Shown: positions 1 through 12,400 of the stretch, piece by piece | Layout of the letters: each line of letters opens with the position of its first letter | Numbering within the stretch: the first letter of the stretch is position 1 | NCBI RefSeq assembly: GCF_031877795.1 | Contig: NC_133948.1 | Coordinates: 9,036,948-9,100,947, forward strand | Source of the DNA: Strix aluco | Lineage: Eukaryota > Chordata > Aves > Strigiformes > Strigidae | Reading direction: 5' to 3' | DNA: 64,000 bases | Position numbers and translations under genes: made by a program | Notes under the pieces: model-generated | What the model was told of the DNA's origin: nothing | Seen by the model: only the letters and a program-made list of their open reading frames with translations | The model's database searches: none

Positions 1-104
1 ATTGCAACAGTTCTGTTCATGCTGGAGCATAATGTGGAATTTTTGTGCGAGTCTGTTGCTGCACCCAGAACTGGTAAATGGCTGTCTTGGTTTTGATCAT
101 CCAG

Positions 105-201
105 ATTCCAAGGTAATTCTTGCCATTAGAAGAGCTGAACACCTGAAGAAGCTCATCTATGTATCCTGCAACCCCAGAGCCGCCATGAATAACTTTGTGG
201 A
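105..201 (+). CDS. TRMT2A: TRMT2A penultimate coding exon
   Basis: Acceptor ATCCAG at 99-104, donor GTGAGTA at 202. The first two bases finish a His codon begun in the exon left of the window. It carries the SCNP catalytic loop. Bases 1-104 are the preceding intron. Confidence 0.92.
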
Positions 202-787
202 GTGAGTATTTCTTGCATTAAGTTGACCGAGTAAATGGGGTAAGAAGAAAAATACATGCTTCTTGGGGAGGGGGACCATCGTTGGATTTTTATTTTTAAG
301 GCTTAAAAGGCTCAACAGTTGACAGCTGCTGCACTGCAAGCTTGGAACTGCACTGCCCAATACACAAGTAATAATGGAAATATTAGGGGTGGAGAATAAC
401 CCTATCGTGGAATTGAGGCTTGGGGAAGAAAAACCGCCCTTAGAGGACTGGCAGTGATGAACAGTATACTAAAATGTTAACACAGTTCTTCCTCCCCTTT
501 CTTTCCCATCAAGCCTTTGCCGGGCCCCTTCCAACAGGGTCAAAGGAGCCTCTTTCCGTCCCGTTCGAGCACTGGCTGTGGATCTCTTCCCTCAGACCCG
601 GCATTGCGAGTTACTGATATTCTTTGAAAGGGTCGAATATGCAAACGAGAGCTCTGCTGAAGCCACGCCCAATGCTACTCAGGTCACAACAGCAGGGTCT
701 GAGGCCGAGCAATTGGGCACCAACCCATCCAACACTGCTGCCAGCCAGGGCACTTCTGCACATGTAGAAGAGAGGGAATCAGCTTAA
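105..787 (+). CDS. TRMT2A: TRMT2A, last two coding exons (partial gene)
   Basis: C-terminal end of the tRNA (uracil-5-)-methyltransferase homologue A, which makes m5U at position 54 of the tRNA T-loop. Exon 105-201 encodes HSKVILAIRRAEHL... with the family motif YVSCNPRA; its Cys (codon 167-169) corresponds to the catalytic nucleophile of TrmA/RumA-type enzymes. It ends at donor GA|GTGAGTA. The next exon (514-787, acceptor TCAAG|CC) continues in frame as DLCRAPSNRVKG and contains VDLFPQTRHCE, whose Glu (codon 608-610) corresponds to the general base. Stop TAA is at 785-787. The SAM-binding part and the rest of the gene lie left of the window. The tail after FFERVEY is Ala/Thr/Ser-rich and unlike human, as expected for a poorly conserved C-terminus. 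Convergent with DGCR8, as in human 22q11.2. Confidence 0.95.
202..513 (+). other. TRMT2A last intron
   Basis: GTGAGTA...TCAAG intron of 312 bases with a clear pyrimidine tract (TTCTTCCTCCCCTTTCTTTC) near its 3' end. Nothing else seen. Confidence 0.9.
514..787 (+). CDS. TRMT2A: TRMT2A terminal coding exon
   Basis: Starts after the pyrimidine-rich acceptor ending CATCAAG at 513 and stays open to TAA at 785-787. It encodes the LFPQTRHCE motif with the general-base Glu and a low-complexity tail ending EERESA. Confidence 0.94.
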
Positions 788-860
788 CTCCTGAGAGACA
801 CCTTCCAGAAACTACTCTGGCTTGTTAACTGCTTCAGTAACATTTCTGTAACATCCAGGT

Positions 861-1044
861 AATAAATCTCCGTACAACAGAGTAGTTGCAAGGCTTCCAA
901 GTTATTTCATCATACTAATTTGAGTTACATTTCATTATGTACTGTTAGGCCCAATCTGCTTTTCTCCTCCCGCCCTTGGGGAAATTCAGATGAGTGAAGT
1001 AATATATATATGGTGGTCTTGCTCTTTAAATAGCTTTAAATAAA
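861..1044 (+). terminator. TRMT2A: TRMT2A poly(A) signals
   Basis: AATAAA at 861-866, about 75 bases after the stop codon, and again at 1039-1044. Either or both could end the mRNA. Sequence alone does not say which is used. Confidence 0.6.
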
Positions 1045-1059
1045 GTATTCTACTATATT

Positions 1060-2020
1060 CAGATACAACTATTTGGAACCTGGGCTGATTTTTAATGCCA
1101 CACCATCCCTTCCAGTGTGAGTATAATACACCACACTAAGGGTTAGTGAAGAGCTGCTATTTATCAACAACAGCTGAGCAGCGGAGCGGTATGGAGGACC
1201 CTGCAGAGTGGCTGACTGCACTGTCCAGTCCCCAAAGCAGGTAATTCGTTACAGGGACCCATAACTGTCAGGACTAAATTCCTCCAGCTCTGCTAGCCTG
1301 TCACAACAGCGCTGTGTCTTTTGAATAAGCTCGTAAAGATTTAGCAATCAAACCTTCCATAAGTCATTCACTTGCTAAATCCTCACTAGTAAGCAACAAA
1401 CTCATATTCTAAATAAAAATGCTACAGTTTCCACAGTTGAAATCAGTTTTATTCTGAGACTGTAGCATCACTGATAATACAATAAAGGGTTTCTTAGATC
1501 ATTTCCTACAATGTCAAGTAAAGCTGAGAGGACTTTGCTCTAGGCATGCCCACACCAGTGACAACTGACAGAAGTTATCTGTACAGACACCAGTCATTTT
1601 TGATAAAGAGGCTCATTTTCCTCTCAGACTGTTAGTAACTCTGCTCAGTGGATACCTTCAGTCAAGTACTTACTACGTCACACTGATCCCTAGGAAGTTC
1701 TGTAGCCCCGCTGAGGCTTTCTGATCCTGTAGTAGCTTTAAAAAGGCTAACCTCAGCCTCAGGGAAAACATACATGGAAGAGTCAGGTGTAATTCAGTGA
1801 TTACTGAAGAATGAGAAAGCAACAGGAATATTACCTTAGCTTATTGGGTGTCTGAGGTTATAACTGAAATACTTTTGGACACAGTGTTTCTTTCTACCAA
1901 ACCTCTGCCCTAGACTCAGAGGGATCATATCTCTGGTATCTTTCCCAGCTGTTTTACTGGGAGCCCTGTGCAGGAAGAGAAAAAGGCAGTTATATTTAAT
2001 GCAAAACCTCAAGGCAGTAA
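1060..2020. other. Convergent intergenic stretch between TRMT2A and DGCR8
   Basis: AT-rich non-coding DNA with no open frame of note. A TTTATT at 1448-1453 (AATAAA on the - strand) is a distant alternative poly(A) signal for DGCR8. Nothing else supported. Confidence 0.5.
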
Positions 2021-2210
2021 TCCCGTGCCGCAGCCAGCTGGGTCACGCCAGCGCACGCTGCTTCGCGGCGAGGCCTGGCCCGTGAGCCGCAGCGCCAGCG
2101 CAGCGACCGGCTCTGGCGGCAGATGCGGCGGAGACCCCTGCCCTGGCACGGGCTGCTCTCGGGTCAGCGCTCCTGCGCCCCTGCAGCTGCTGCGCCTGGC
2201 CTTACGTTTA
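2021..2210. other. Isolated GC- and CpG-rich islet
   Basis: About 190 bases of abruptly GC-rich sequence with roughly twenty CpG dinucleotides, set in AT-rich, CpG-poor flanks. Both strands carry open frames of about 70-80 codons, which such composition yields by chance. No gene recognised. It could be a small orphan CpG island, a repeat remnant or a regulatory element near the two convergent 3' ends. Confidence 0.55.
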
Positions 2211-2687
2211 ACTGAGTGATCCACACTACAAAACAGCCAGCCATGCAGAAGGAATAACCATTTTAACCCTCAAGTTTCTGAACATACTTCTAATGCACAC
2301 TGAATACAGACTGAACAAAAATCTACTACTACAGCACGCGGACTTGCTGATCGCCTTCCAGTTAGGCAGGCCTGTGACAACAGATACCAAAGCCAGCAAC
2401 TTTGGGTTGTGTCATTTCCACCCATGACATCATTTAAGTAAAAATACGAATCCCAATTCAAGAAAAAGTTTTCATATAATTTCACTCCAAGTGATGCCTA
2501 ACCATGTAAACATTAAATTCCTTATCAAAAAAGTGACAAAATAGGTACTTCTATAACCAATGAGCCTGTGCTGATTTAATTTCTATTTAAAAATACCTGC
2601 AGGAATCAAGGAATACAAGTTCCTTTTCCTAAATATGCTTAAACTATCATAATACTGATCACACTGGAGCATTTTATAATATCAAAC

Positions 2688-5600
2688 TTTATTGCTCAAA
2701 ACTAATTGTCTGAAAAATACACATGTAGTACTCAAAGACCAAACACATAGGATTATATGATTGTGCAGAAAAAAAGCAAGCAGAGGCTCAGTGAAAATGA
2801 GGCTTTATAGTTGTACCAATTTAGCACTGGCATCAAGCAACTGCACCCAACACAACTCATACAGCAACCATTGTTACCTACTTGGGCAATAAGAATGAAT
2901 CTTCTTTTGTTTTTTCACCTTCTCAGATACACATCAGAATACTGTAACTGCTCATTTTATTTGGTTAACAACAGCATGGCTTCTTGCACTTCACATTTCT
3001 TCCCACAGAAAGTTAGGAGGCTCTCACTTCCTGAATTTTACTCCAGAACCAAAGTACAGTCTAGAGAATTCGTAAGATAATCATGATGCTTTTAAATACC
3101 TGGATGTTACAAATATATTTGTATAAAGCCTAACAGCATCACAGGAAAGTGGAAGTTTACATACAACAGTTAAGTTTATGCATAATAGTCTTTCCAAACT
3201 TCTGAGTACCCACTACTTCATCAGTTTTGTTTAATAAATATGTAAGAAAAAGCTGGATGACTGGTGTTTAAATAGGTAGCATCTGACTATTCACTGGAAG
3301 TCACAGTAAGTTTTCCATCAGTACCATAACAATTTGAATGCACACTAATTTAATCCTTAAAGTCAATATACCACACTTTTGTCGAGAAGCACATAATATG
3401 CAAAGCAAAAACTGTCTAATTCCCGAAGGATGGAATAGTTCTTAAAAATACACTCCATCCCTATAAAAATACCCATCCTCCTCTGGATATAGAAGGGATA
3501 AATAACAAATATCAGTGACAAAAGCAGCAGTTGTTTTATGCATTCATACAATCAAGATCTAAACCTTTACAGCCGATTACCTAGAAAACACACAAGAGTT
3601 ACAAGACAAGTTTAGGATACATCTTGAATCACACTGTAAGTGTTCATGCAGAAGCTGAAGTTAATGCAATGATCTATCCTCTATCACAGCAGCTCGTGCT
3701 TATGTGCAAATGCAAGACTGTTACACTCCAAACAATAGTAAACATTAAAACACAAGAATACTTCACAATGACATAAACAGCAGTTAAGTAGTTTGTTCCA
3801 GCAGTTATTGCGCTATTTTCTGGACATCTCTCCAGTTAAAGGCTGCAGCAAGGTCTAATACCATCTTTTTTTGTTTGTTTTTGTTTAGAATGCATAATAT
3901 ACTTTCTAGGCTTTGGTTCACAATGAAATCTCTGGATGTTTTAATTAAGGGCAATGGTCACCTTGTGATTCTGATAGTGGCAGACTGAGGTAATACAGCA
4001 ATCCTCTTAAAAATAATGGAAACAAATTTGTAAGCGAGGCATCTATGGATATTCTGCAGGTGACCTGCAAATGCATTGACATTCTGATTTCAGAAAAATA
4101 AAAAGCTCTACAAGGGTGATTTGTCTTTTACAGTGCCATCCAAGTACAGATTTTTCTGCTGAAAACACGTAAGCTGAAGTAAAACCTACCTAAAAGAGTA
4201 ATACATTTAGGCATAGAAGATATAAGCCCTGTCTTTATGAAAATAAAACAAAAAACCCCAAAAAATAACGAAGAGAGAAACAAACAGTTATCACTGCTTG
4301 TCACTACTGCACCAATATTATATACCCTTCAAAAGATGGAGATTTATTAAAGCTATACAAAAAAAAGCAGAGGCAGTGTTTTTTGTTTTTTTGATAGGCC
4401 ACTTGTATAAATAATAGTTCATGTATAGTCTTCCAACTACCCGTAACCTGTTACAACAGGATTACAACTCGTGGAACTGAAAAGCTAAATATTATAATAA
4501 AAAATGGGTGAATGAATATTTGCAGAGACCTCTGAGCGTATCACTCAAACACAGAAACAGGTAAGACTCCAAGACTCCTCCTGTTTAACCTCAAATATTA
4601 TATGCAACATATTCAAAAACATTAATTTGAGATACAAATTAAAATCCAAATATCCAAAATAATGGGTGATATTAAAAGAAGGTCTTACAATACTGATGCC
4701 AATATTGTTAAAATCCAGTAGGCACTAAATTCATTATACTGCAGCACTCTGTAAAAAAACCAACCAAAAAAACCCCCAAACCAAACCCCTCAAGCCTCCA
4801 GAGCACTGTCCAGGTAAGTACCAGGAGCTGCACCAATTCTACAGAACTGACCTGTTTCACTCCTACAGGAGCAGGAGTGTAAAGTATCACAGTACACCTC
4901 TTGGATAAATCATTGAAGCCGCACCACCAGCTTGGTTTTTCACTCTCTCTAAGAGCAAACCAAAGAACCCACAGAAATGGTTCTAAGAGAAGACTTACTG
5001 CAATCACCCAGTAAAGAACCCCGTACGAAGAACGAAACCCACAAAGCAGTGCTTTCCCTACAGCCAAAACTATTTCTTCTGTGCTTAATTTAATAAAGCC
5101 TCAGATGACATAGTGAGTACTGCCTGTTTTCTAAGATTGTATTTTATAATAGTTGCATATTTGTGATTTTCGTATTTGTCAGTATAACCTGTTATGGTCT
5201 CATTCTACTCATTACTCTATGTCATATTCCAAATCTACATTCTAATTTTCATTGCAGAAATTACACTTTAAAAACTAAAAATGTAATTAAAAAAGTAAAC
5301 CCAAAAACTTCTTAAAAAAAACTACTTTGCTGCAGTTATTTCAGATTTCTTAGGGTTGTGGGGTTTTTTTCTTAATTCTTTGCTTTTACGGTGCAAGTTA
5401 ATTAAGACTTAATTGATCAAGTCAGATGTATTCTGACTCCAAACAAATAAGAAATTGTTTTATTGCTGGTAGAAGGGAGTGGAAGGTCTTAAACACATCA
5501 TTGGCAAAATATTTTCAGACTGTCAACCATTGTCAGCTGCGTTTTGGCTCCAAGCTTTGAAAACAGCCTTTCAAATTACAGTTTTTATTTTAATCAAATA

Positions 5601-6385
5601 AATAGGGCCATATTTTCCCCTTTCAACTGATCTGTAAACTAACATAGGCTCTTTCAGTTAAAATAAGACCCAACAATTTCGGATACCCAGCCTGTTGCTC
5701 TTAACACTACCAGGTATACTTGTTCTTTTCAAGTAATAGTAAGATCTGCATACTGTGATCTTGAATAACTAAGCCTGGCAGGAGACAAAAAACAAACCAA
5801 AAAGAAACAGCATTACTGGCCTAATCCTATGGCATTAGGAACATTGCTCATCACTTTCATGTATTTGTCACCAAAGTGTCTTATCAGTGCATATTATTAT
5901 GTGCTGAAATGCAACAAAACTTTTCACAAAAATATTTTTAGGCATGTTCATACAAGAAGATGTACATATATTTCTTTTATATATACATATATATGAATGT
6001 GTATATATATAGTATCAGCTTCAACCTGTACATAGATATTCTGTATTTCAACCTTAAAACACATCCATTTCAAACAACATGGATGGCTTTCCAGAAAAAA
6101 GTGCTTGATTGATTTTATCCTGTGTGAACATGCCTGTCCTCTGTGCATTTGCCCAAGTAGAGATCTTTATGATCAATCCTTTAAACATACATATCTCAGA
6201 GGTATTAAAAAAAAAAAAAAAGGAAAAAGTAATATTGCCCTGATGATGCAAAAAGAACAATGCATAACTGAAGCAGCTTGGATTTTAAAAGTTATCTTGC
6301 ATTCTGCAGCAAACAATTTTTAAATAAGTGTTGAAAATCTAGTTCCTCCATTTGTGTTATTGCTCCCCACTTGTAAATTTTCTCA
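2688..6385 (-). other. DGCR8: DGCR8 3' UTR (extent uncertain)
   Basis: AT-rich sequence downstream of the DGCR8 stop codon with no coding exon. Candidate poly(A) signals (AATAAA on the - strand, TTTATT on +) are at 5459-5464, followed by a GT-rich stretch, at 4343-4348 and at 2688-2693, giving UTRs of roughly 0.9, 2.0 and 3.7 kb. It includes AT repeats (about 5940-6010), an A15-like tract near 6208 and CCAAA-type low complexity at about 4756-4792. The true end needs transcript data. Confidence 0.5.
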
Positions 6386-6469
6386 TTACACATCAACAGT
6401 ACAGAGAGGTTCGCTACCAGGTTGAGCCGATTCCACTATTGTCATCTTGGGTTTCTTTCGTGTTTCCTC
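6386..6469 (-). CDS. DGCR8: DGCR8 exon 14, coding part
   Basis: Acceptor CTTTTAG|GAGGAA; encodes [18 protein letters not shown] and SEPLCTVDV; stop TAA at 6388-6386. Confidence 0.94.
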   Translation of the reverse strand, partial: EETRKKPKMTIVESAQPGSEPLCTVDV

Positions 6470-9400
6470 CTAAAAGAATTGAAACAAACCCCAGAACACA
6501 GTCATAAAGAGAACGTCATAATAGAACACTATTTTAACATTTTGAACAGTTTTAGCCAGACTTGTGTCAATCGTTGTGAAAGGCTAACTTTTTCTAATGG
6601 TAAAATTTACTGAAGTAGGTAAAATTAAGTTATAAGCCAGTTTAAAAGAGAGAATGAAAATCTCTCTAAAAGTAGCTCCCCCCAATCAAGTTTTGAACAG
6701 CTCTTTAGGCGAGATACTGTATAAACAAGCAAAAATTCTGATCATTGCTAAGTCTGACCCATGGCATTCTTCCTGTTTGTAAATACAAAAGAGCATATAC
6801 TCACTCTTTCTTGTGCCAGTTTTTTCATTTCTTCCTGTAACTTGTTCAGGATGTGCAGATTTGGCTTGTTCTTTTTGGCATACTGCTGAAGTTCTATCAC
6901 ACTTTTGTCAGAGGTTTCCTATTCAACAGAACCAATAAGCAACAACAGATGAGCTTTTTTGATGAAAAAAAAATTAAAATACATGGAGCAGAAGCTTCAT
7001 CTGTGATATCTGTACTTTTTAAAGTAATAACAAATATTCCCATGAGTTAGTTAAATATTAAGTAGGTTATATAACTCTGACCTGGAAGATGCAAGATTAA
7101 CACAATGATTCCTGTCAATGAAAGCACTCATCTCATATTCTGGCAATAGCAAGGGATGAGAACCAATTCAGAAGAACTGAGAACTGCTCATCAAATGCAT
7201 ACTGCCTTTACCATGATAGGGAACAACACTATTATGCTGAAATACATACCATTAAAGCTTCGTTGTAACTAAATTTAAAACTCCAGAAAAATACAAAAGC
7301 AAAAATACAATCACAAGGTAGGATACAATCAAACAAAATCATGTTCACCTGTTTAACCATCTTGCTACTCTCTCTACCATACATACGCAAAAGAGAGCCC
7401 CAATTTTTCACATGTGGATGCAGTAGCTGTAGGATTTTCTGAGAAGCTAATTGTTTCCCCACTCTTTTATTTTTGCCTGTAAAAATAATAATGGAAATAT
7501 GTCAATACTGGCACATTACATAATCAGATGAACACCAATATTTACTTGTGTTACTCCTAATTGAGATATCAGAGAAGAGTAAAATAAGCACATAACAAGC
7601 CAGACAGCTGAACAAGCACCTACAAAATGGACAAATGAGAACAGGAAAAAAGGAAGATAATATCAGAGGTCACGCTAAGTACTGTACTTACACCAGCCTC
7701 GCACTGTGTGCTTGCCACAAGTCATGACATATTCGCTCTTCTGATTTTTACCAGGAATCACTTCAAACTTTATGGATGTATCACCCATTCCATGGTTTCT
7801 TAAGCACAAACAAAATCAATATCACATACTAAGTAAAATTACAAACAACTGAAGTGGTTGCAGTTATCTCTGACAGTCATTGCAGTGGAATTGGATACAT
7901 TAATAAATTTTAAGACATTTATTAATAAAGAGTTCTTTTTTAGATCAGTTACTTGACTTGAATGGAAAGGCAAGCCTGTATAAAGGAAGAAAAATACATA
8001 TTTTTCTGTCCCACAACTAAATCCTAATCTCAGAAGACAAGAGGCATAAACAGCAAATACGAATTAAAGGAAGATACAGCATTAACCAGTTCAGTCCACA
8101 CCACGTCTCTTATAGCCACAGTGAGTGCTTGGCCAGCCCACAAACGGCCAAGTTACTGACAGACACTGGGGGTACCAGCAACCAAGCAAACAACATGCCC
8201 CGACCCAAACACCTGTGCACAACAGAATTTGCTCCTTATTCTGCAGCCTTACCTTTTAAGGCACTCATGGAGAATCTGATATGGAGACAAGAGTCCAGCT
8301 TTACTGGTGAGTTCATATACCCGTGAGTCCTCAATACTGATATGGTTAAAATACTATAAAGGAATTGAAAAGGGTTATTGAGCTTTTGCACAAATAAGAC
8401 CTTAATACTGTTCTTAACCATCATTTCTCCTTTGCAACACTAAACGGATTCTGTTACTCTGTGCTTAATAAAGAGTATTTTTAAATCCATAATGGAGGTA
8501 TTTACCAACATCGTTAAGACTGCTGCACCTAATCATATATTTGCAGACAGAAATAAATAATTCTTTTAACTCCAATTTTACATTATACAAGGTAAACATA
8601 AAAATGACAACCTTATAAATTCTTTATCAACCTTTCTCCCTCTGGACAAGGTTATTTTGTTTAACTAATCATGAAATGCTACTTAGCAAAATGCTGTCGT
8701 TTAATAAAAGAAAACATAACAGCTATTGGAATGTTTTGTATTTTATTTTAAAACAATGGAAAAAACTCTCCATTTTCTTAATGACCATTTCAATAGCGTA
8801 GGGCATACAATACAGTTTTAAGTTAAAGAAATGTACTAACACCTCATTATGTATATCACACTTTTTAAAATTAAAACATTCCTTTCAGGCTGATCATCAA
8901 TTGTTTCTTTACTCCTTACTGATGGTCTGTTACAGGCTGAATTGAAAGTGAACGTATCACTGATGAACCACCTATTTAATATTTCCAATACCTGAAAATA
9001 TAGCACACGCTCTCCACTTAAAGAAACTTTTCCTTTGATTTTCCTCAAATGTCACTGCTTGAAGTCTGAAATCTTAGCTGTCTGATCTGGCAATAAGTAG
9101 CTTTCAAAGCCAAACGAAAATATCTCAGAAGTCTGGGCACTTTTAGTTCTTACTTGGTCTTCTAGATGATCACACAAAACCAGACAGCATCTAGCTCTGA
9201 ACTTTTCAAGGCATCAACCAGAGGATTCTGGAAGCCAGGACAGTACAGGCAATCTAGTGTCTTGGAACATTTCTTCGTTAAGTGACCTGAATAACAACAG
9301 CCAGTAAGCAAGAGTTCAGTACCTCAAGTTCTTCACTGTCTTTGGGCTTCTCCTCAGAGGTCTGTTTAACAAAGTCAGGAATAAGGATTTCCAGTGTAGC

Positions 9401-12400
9401 TCGAGCTGCAGAAAATTATTAAACATCTTGATTAAGTTTATTTTAAACAATGATTCTAAAAAAACCCAGCAGAAAGGCGCACTCTAAGCAAGCCACACAT
9501 CTCCCCTAGAAATATCCACTCATATTAGAGAACAACTTTATGGATAAGATGGACTCAGTATACACCAATAGTTTATATGTAAGTTAACATCTGAAGTTCC
9601 TTCATGATTTTCTATCCCAGTACATTGTTGAACCTAGGGTTATCAGAAAAGTCTCTGCAACAGTATTTATCCCTTTTACAAAAAAGACACGAGTGTACCT
9701 TCCTTAACTATTAACAAAATGATTCCTACTTACTATTGCAAATATGTCATCTTCAAAGCAGAAATGAAAACAGATAAACAATTCAGCAGTTGGTATTAAG
9801 GAAGAAAAAATGTTACCAGCTTTATTCTTGGCAAGTTTTTTGCTGCTGGCAGTTCCTGCCCCATAAGTTACTCCATCAATAATGACTGAGGCTCCAAAAG
9901 GTTCACTTGGGTTCTCTTTAAATGGAGGAGGAAAGAAAAAAGCTTTTCAGAACTCTCAATGTAAAAAACTCATCATGAACATGAAACACCACCACTACCA
10001 AGATTTGTTTTCTTCTTCATTTCAACTTCAAGAGGGATGGAAATTGTTTACTCTTCAGAAACACTTGAAAGAATTGATTACTCCAGTATATGGAAAACTA
10101 ACAAGAGTTCTCCATTAAAAGACCTCCCATCATGTACTTCATCCTTCCAAATGGGAGAACTTTTACATTTTAAGGGATAACATTTGAATTCTAGCAGATT
10201 ACAAATTAATTCCAAAGTTTTTGCATCACTAACACAGTGTAAATATAAGAGCTACACATTCCGATACTGAAAATTCAGTTACATTATGTAATTCATATAT
10301 AGGAATAAGGTAATTCTGAATAATTATAGATTCCACACTGAACTAAGATGCCTGACTTGTAATTCCTTGGGTGCTGACTGCAGGACTTAATCTTTTCAAT
10401 CCTGCTGCTGAAAAAGGTGTAATTTTTATCTTCTCCATAAGGTGCTCCCCACAAAAATCCAGCAAAAGAAAAAAATGCAAGGAACGTGTGCTATACCACT
10501 TTGTAAAGCAATCTCAAATGCAGCTAGATTAGCCAATCTGGCTGAAGTTTACAGAAAACAAAATCCCAACATTAATTTTATTCCAGTTATATTTGCCACA
10601 TATGCAAAATTTTTAGATTCTTGATTAAGCATCAGGTGCATTCCCCCATAGTATTTATCCAAAATAAAATTCTCCCCGAGTTCTTATTTTTCTGAGTGCT
10701 AGCATCACTTAAGCATCTCAGTACAGCCTAAGTCAGGAACTACCAAACTATCTCACACCACTGACAGAATAAAATTAAAAGCTGTTTAAAAACACAAACA
10801 GATATCCATCCAGCATTTCACATAAATCCCCCGCTAATCATGGAACAACACAGAGATCCCACACTAATCGTGGAGCAACACAGTGTTCAGTAACCCTGAA
10901 TTACACCTCTATTTCTATTCTTCTAATACCATAAGCAACATTAGTCAACATTTATACCAAATCACTTCGTACCAACTGCATATGAACATTTTGCAATCTG
11001 TACCTAACTAGTAATTTCTCCACTAATTATAATTAATCAATAACCTTAGAGAATAGTGACATAAGACAAACAGTCTACATAGTCACTTCTGGTTTCCATT
11101 TCAATTTTTAACATCAATTTATACATACACAGTTCTCTTAGGATGACCGGATTTAAATATGAACCTCCACGACATAAACTTAACATACAGTAAGTTGAAC
11201 AGTTGAAGGATCTACATATCTAAAAAAAAAAATACTGCATTTTTTGTTAATTGGAAGGGAACCAGAACAGAACAAATAACTCAAATTATTGCAGCTTTAA
11301 AGAGGGTACATATGTGTCTGCAGAATCATTCAAATGAACAGCTTCATACATATTCTTCTTCAGAAACTATTTGGGTTTAGTATTTAACTTTTTTTTTTTT
11401 TTCCTCCCCAGGATTCTGATGATTCACTAAACCAATGCGTGCTTTACAATCGGATTTTCTGGACATCAGTGACAAGAAAATTAAGCAAATATTAATTGTG
11501 CAGAGTCAGCAAAACTGTAATTGCCCATATTTCACTGATGTGTCCTCTTAGATGCAAATGAGTTACTCAAATCAATTTTCACTTAGGCATAGTTTTCCAA
11601 GTGAAAACCCATACTGTTATTTTAAATATAAGACCTCTCTTATCCTCAAAAGCCATGTTTAAGGTACAGAAAATGTTTCCTAGCTAGAACCTGACTCAAA
11701 ACAGACTTTCAAGTCATTGCATATGAAAAATGTCCATTGTTTGATTTTTTTTTTTTCTTTAAATATCCAAGCACAAGATAAGTCCTTCAAAACAGCATGC
11801 GGTCAATTTATAAACTTAACAGACTTACCACATTCAAAGAAATTGTAAACAGGGCGAACCTTTAGGACTCGTTGCATATATTCATGCAGTATGCAAACTT
11901 CAGATTTCCCATTGGGATTAATGACAAATTCTGGGGGAAAAAAAAAAAAAAAAGAGAGGATGAGGGAAGACAACTAAGTAGTTCCAGTCTTTAAAAGACA
12001 ATTGCTACTACAAATAAATAAATTACAAGCTCCAAGTGACAAGTGCCCACTCAAATTACATGCAATGCTGTTGAATCAGACGTGGATAACTATGACCTCA
12101 AAGTCCATTTTCTCTGAAAAACTATTGAGAAATAAGTCATAAATATCTATCAACAACTGGAAGTGAGCTAATTATGAGCTAAGCCAAATATTCTATGTTC
12201 AATATTTGCAGTCCCCTGGCCCTCTACACACAGCATTTCTGGCAGCTAACACTAATTAGAAAACCTCTAATTTGCTCCTAAACACATGCATCTTTCCTTC
12301 TAACAATAGGCATGTAGACTTCAAATCCACAAACCAGATTCACTCAGGTTTTTTTCTCCATGGAATCCTGATTAGCAAGCCACAGATCAGGTCTCTGTCC

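Larger units (their letters stand above)
6919..9816 (-). other. DGCR8 introns between exons 8 and 13
   Basis: Five introns (9406-9816, 8354-9322, 7799-8252, 7477-7691, 6919-7348), 215-969 bases each, AT-rich. No further exon, RNA gene or mobile element recognised. Confidence 0.7.

Noticed and set aside
1..104. Open sequence before the first TRMT2A exon
   Set aside because: Not homologous to TRMT2A in any frame and ends in a clear acceptor, so it is intron; the preceding DPPR-type exon lies outside the window.
4708..5067. 119-codon open frame on - in the DGCR8 3' UTR
   Set aside because: Trp/Leu/Val-rich translation created partly by GGTTTGGTTTGG-type low complexity; no start context or family, and it lies inside a 3' UTR.
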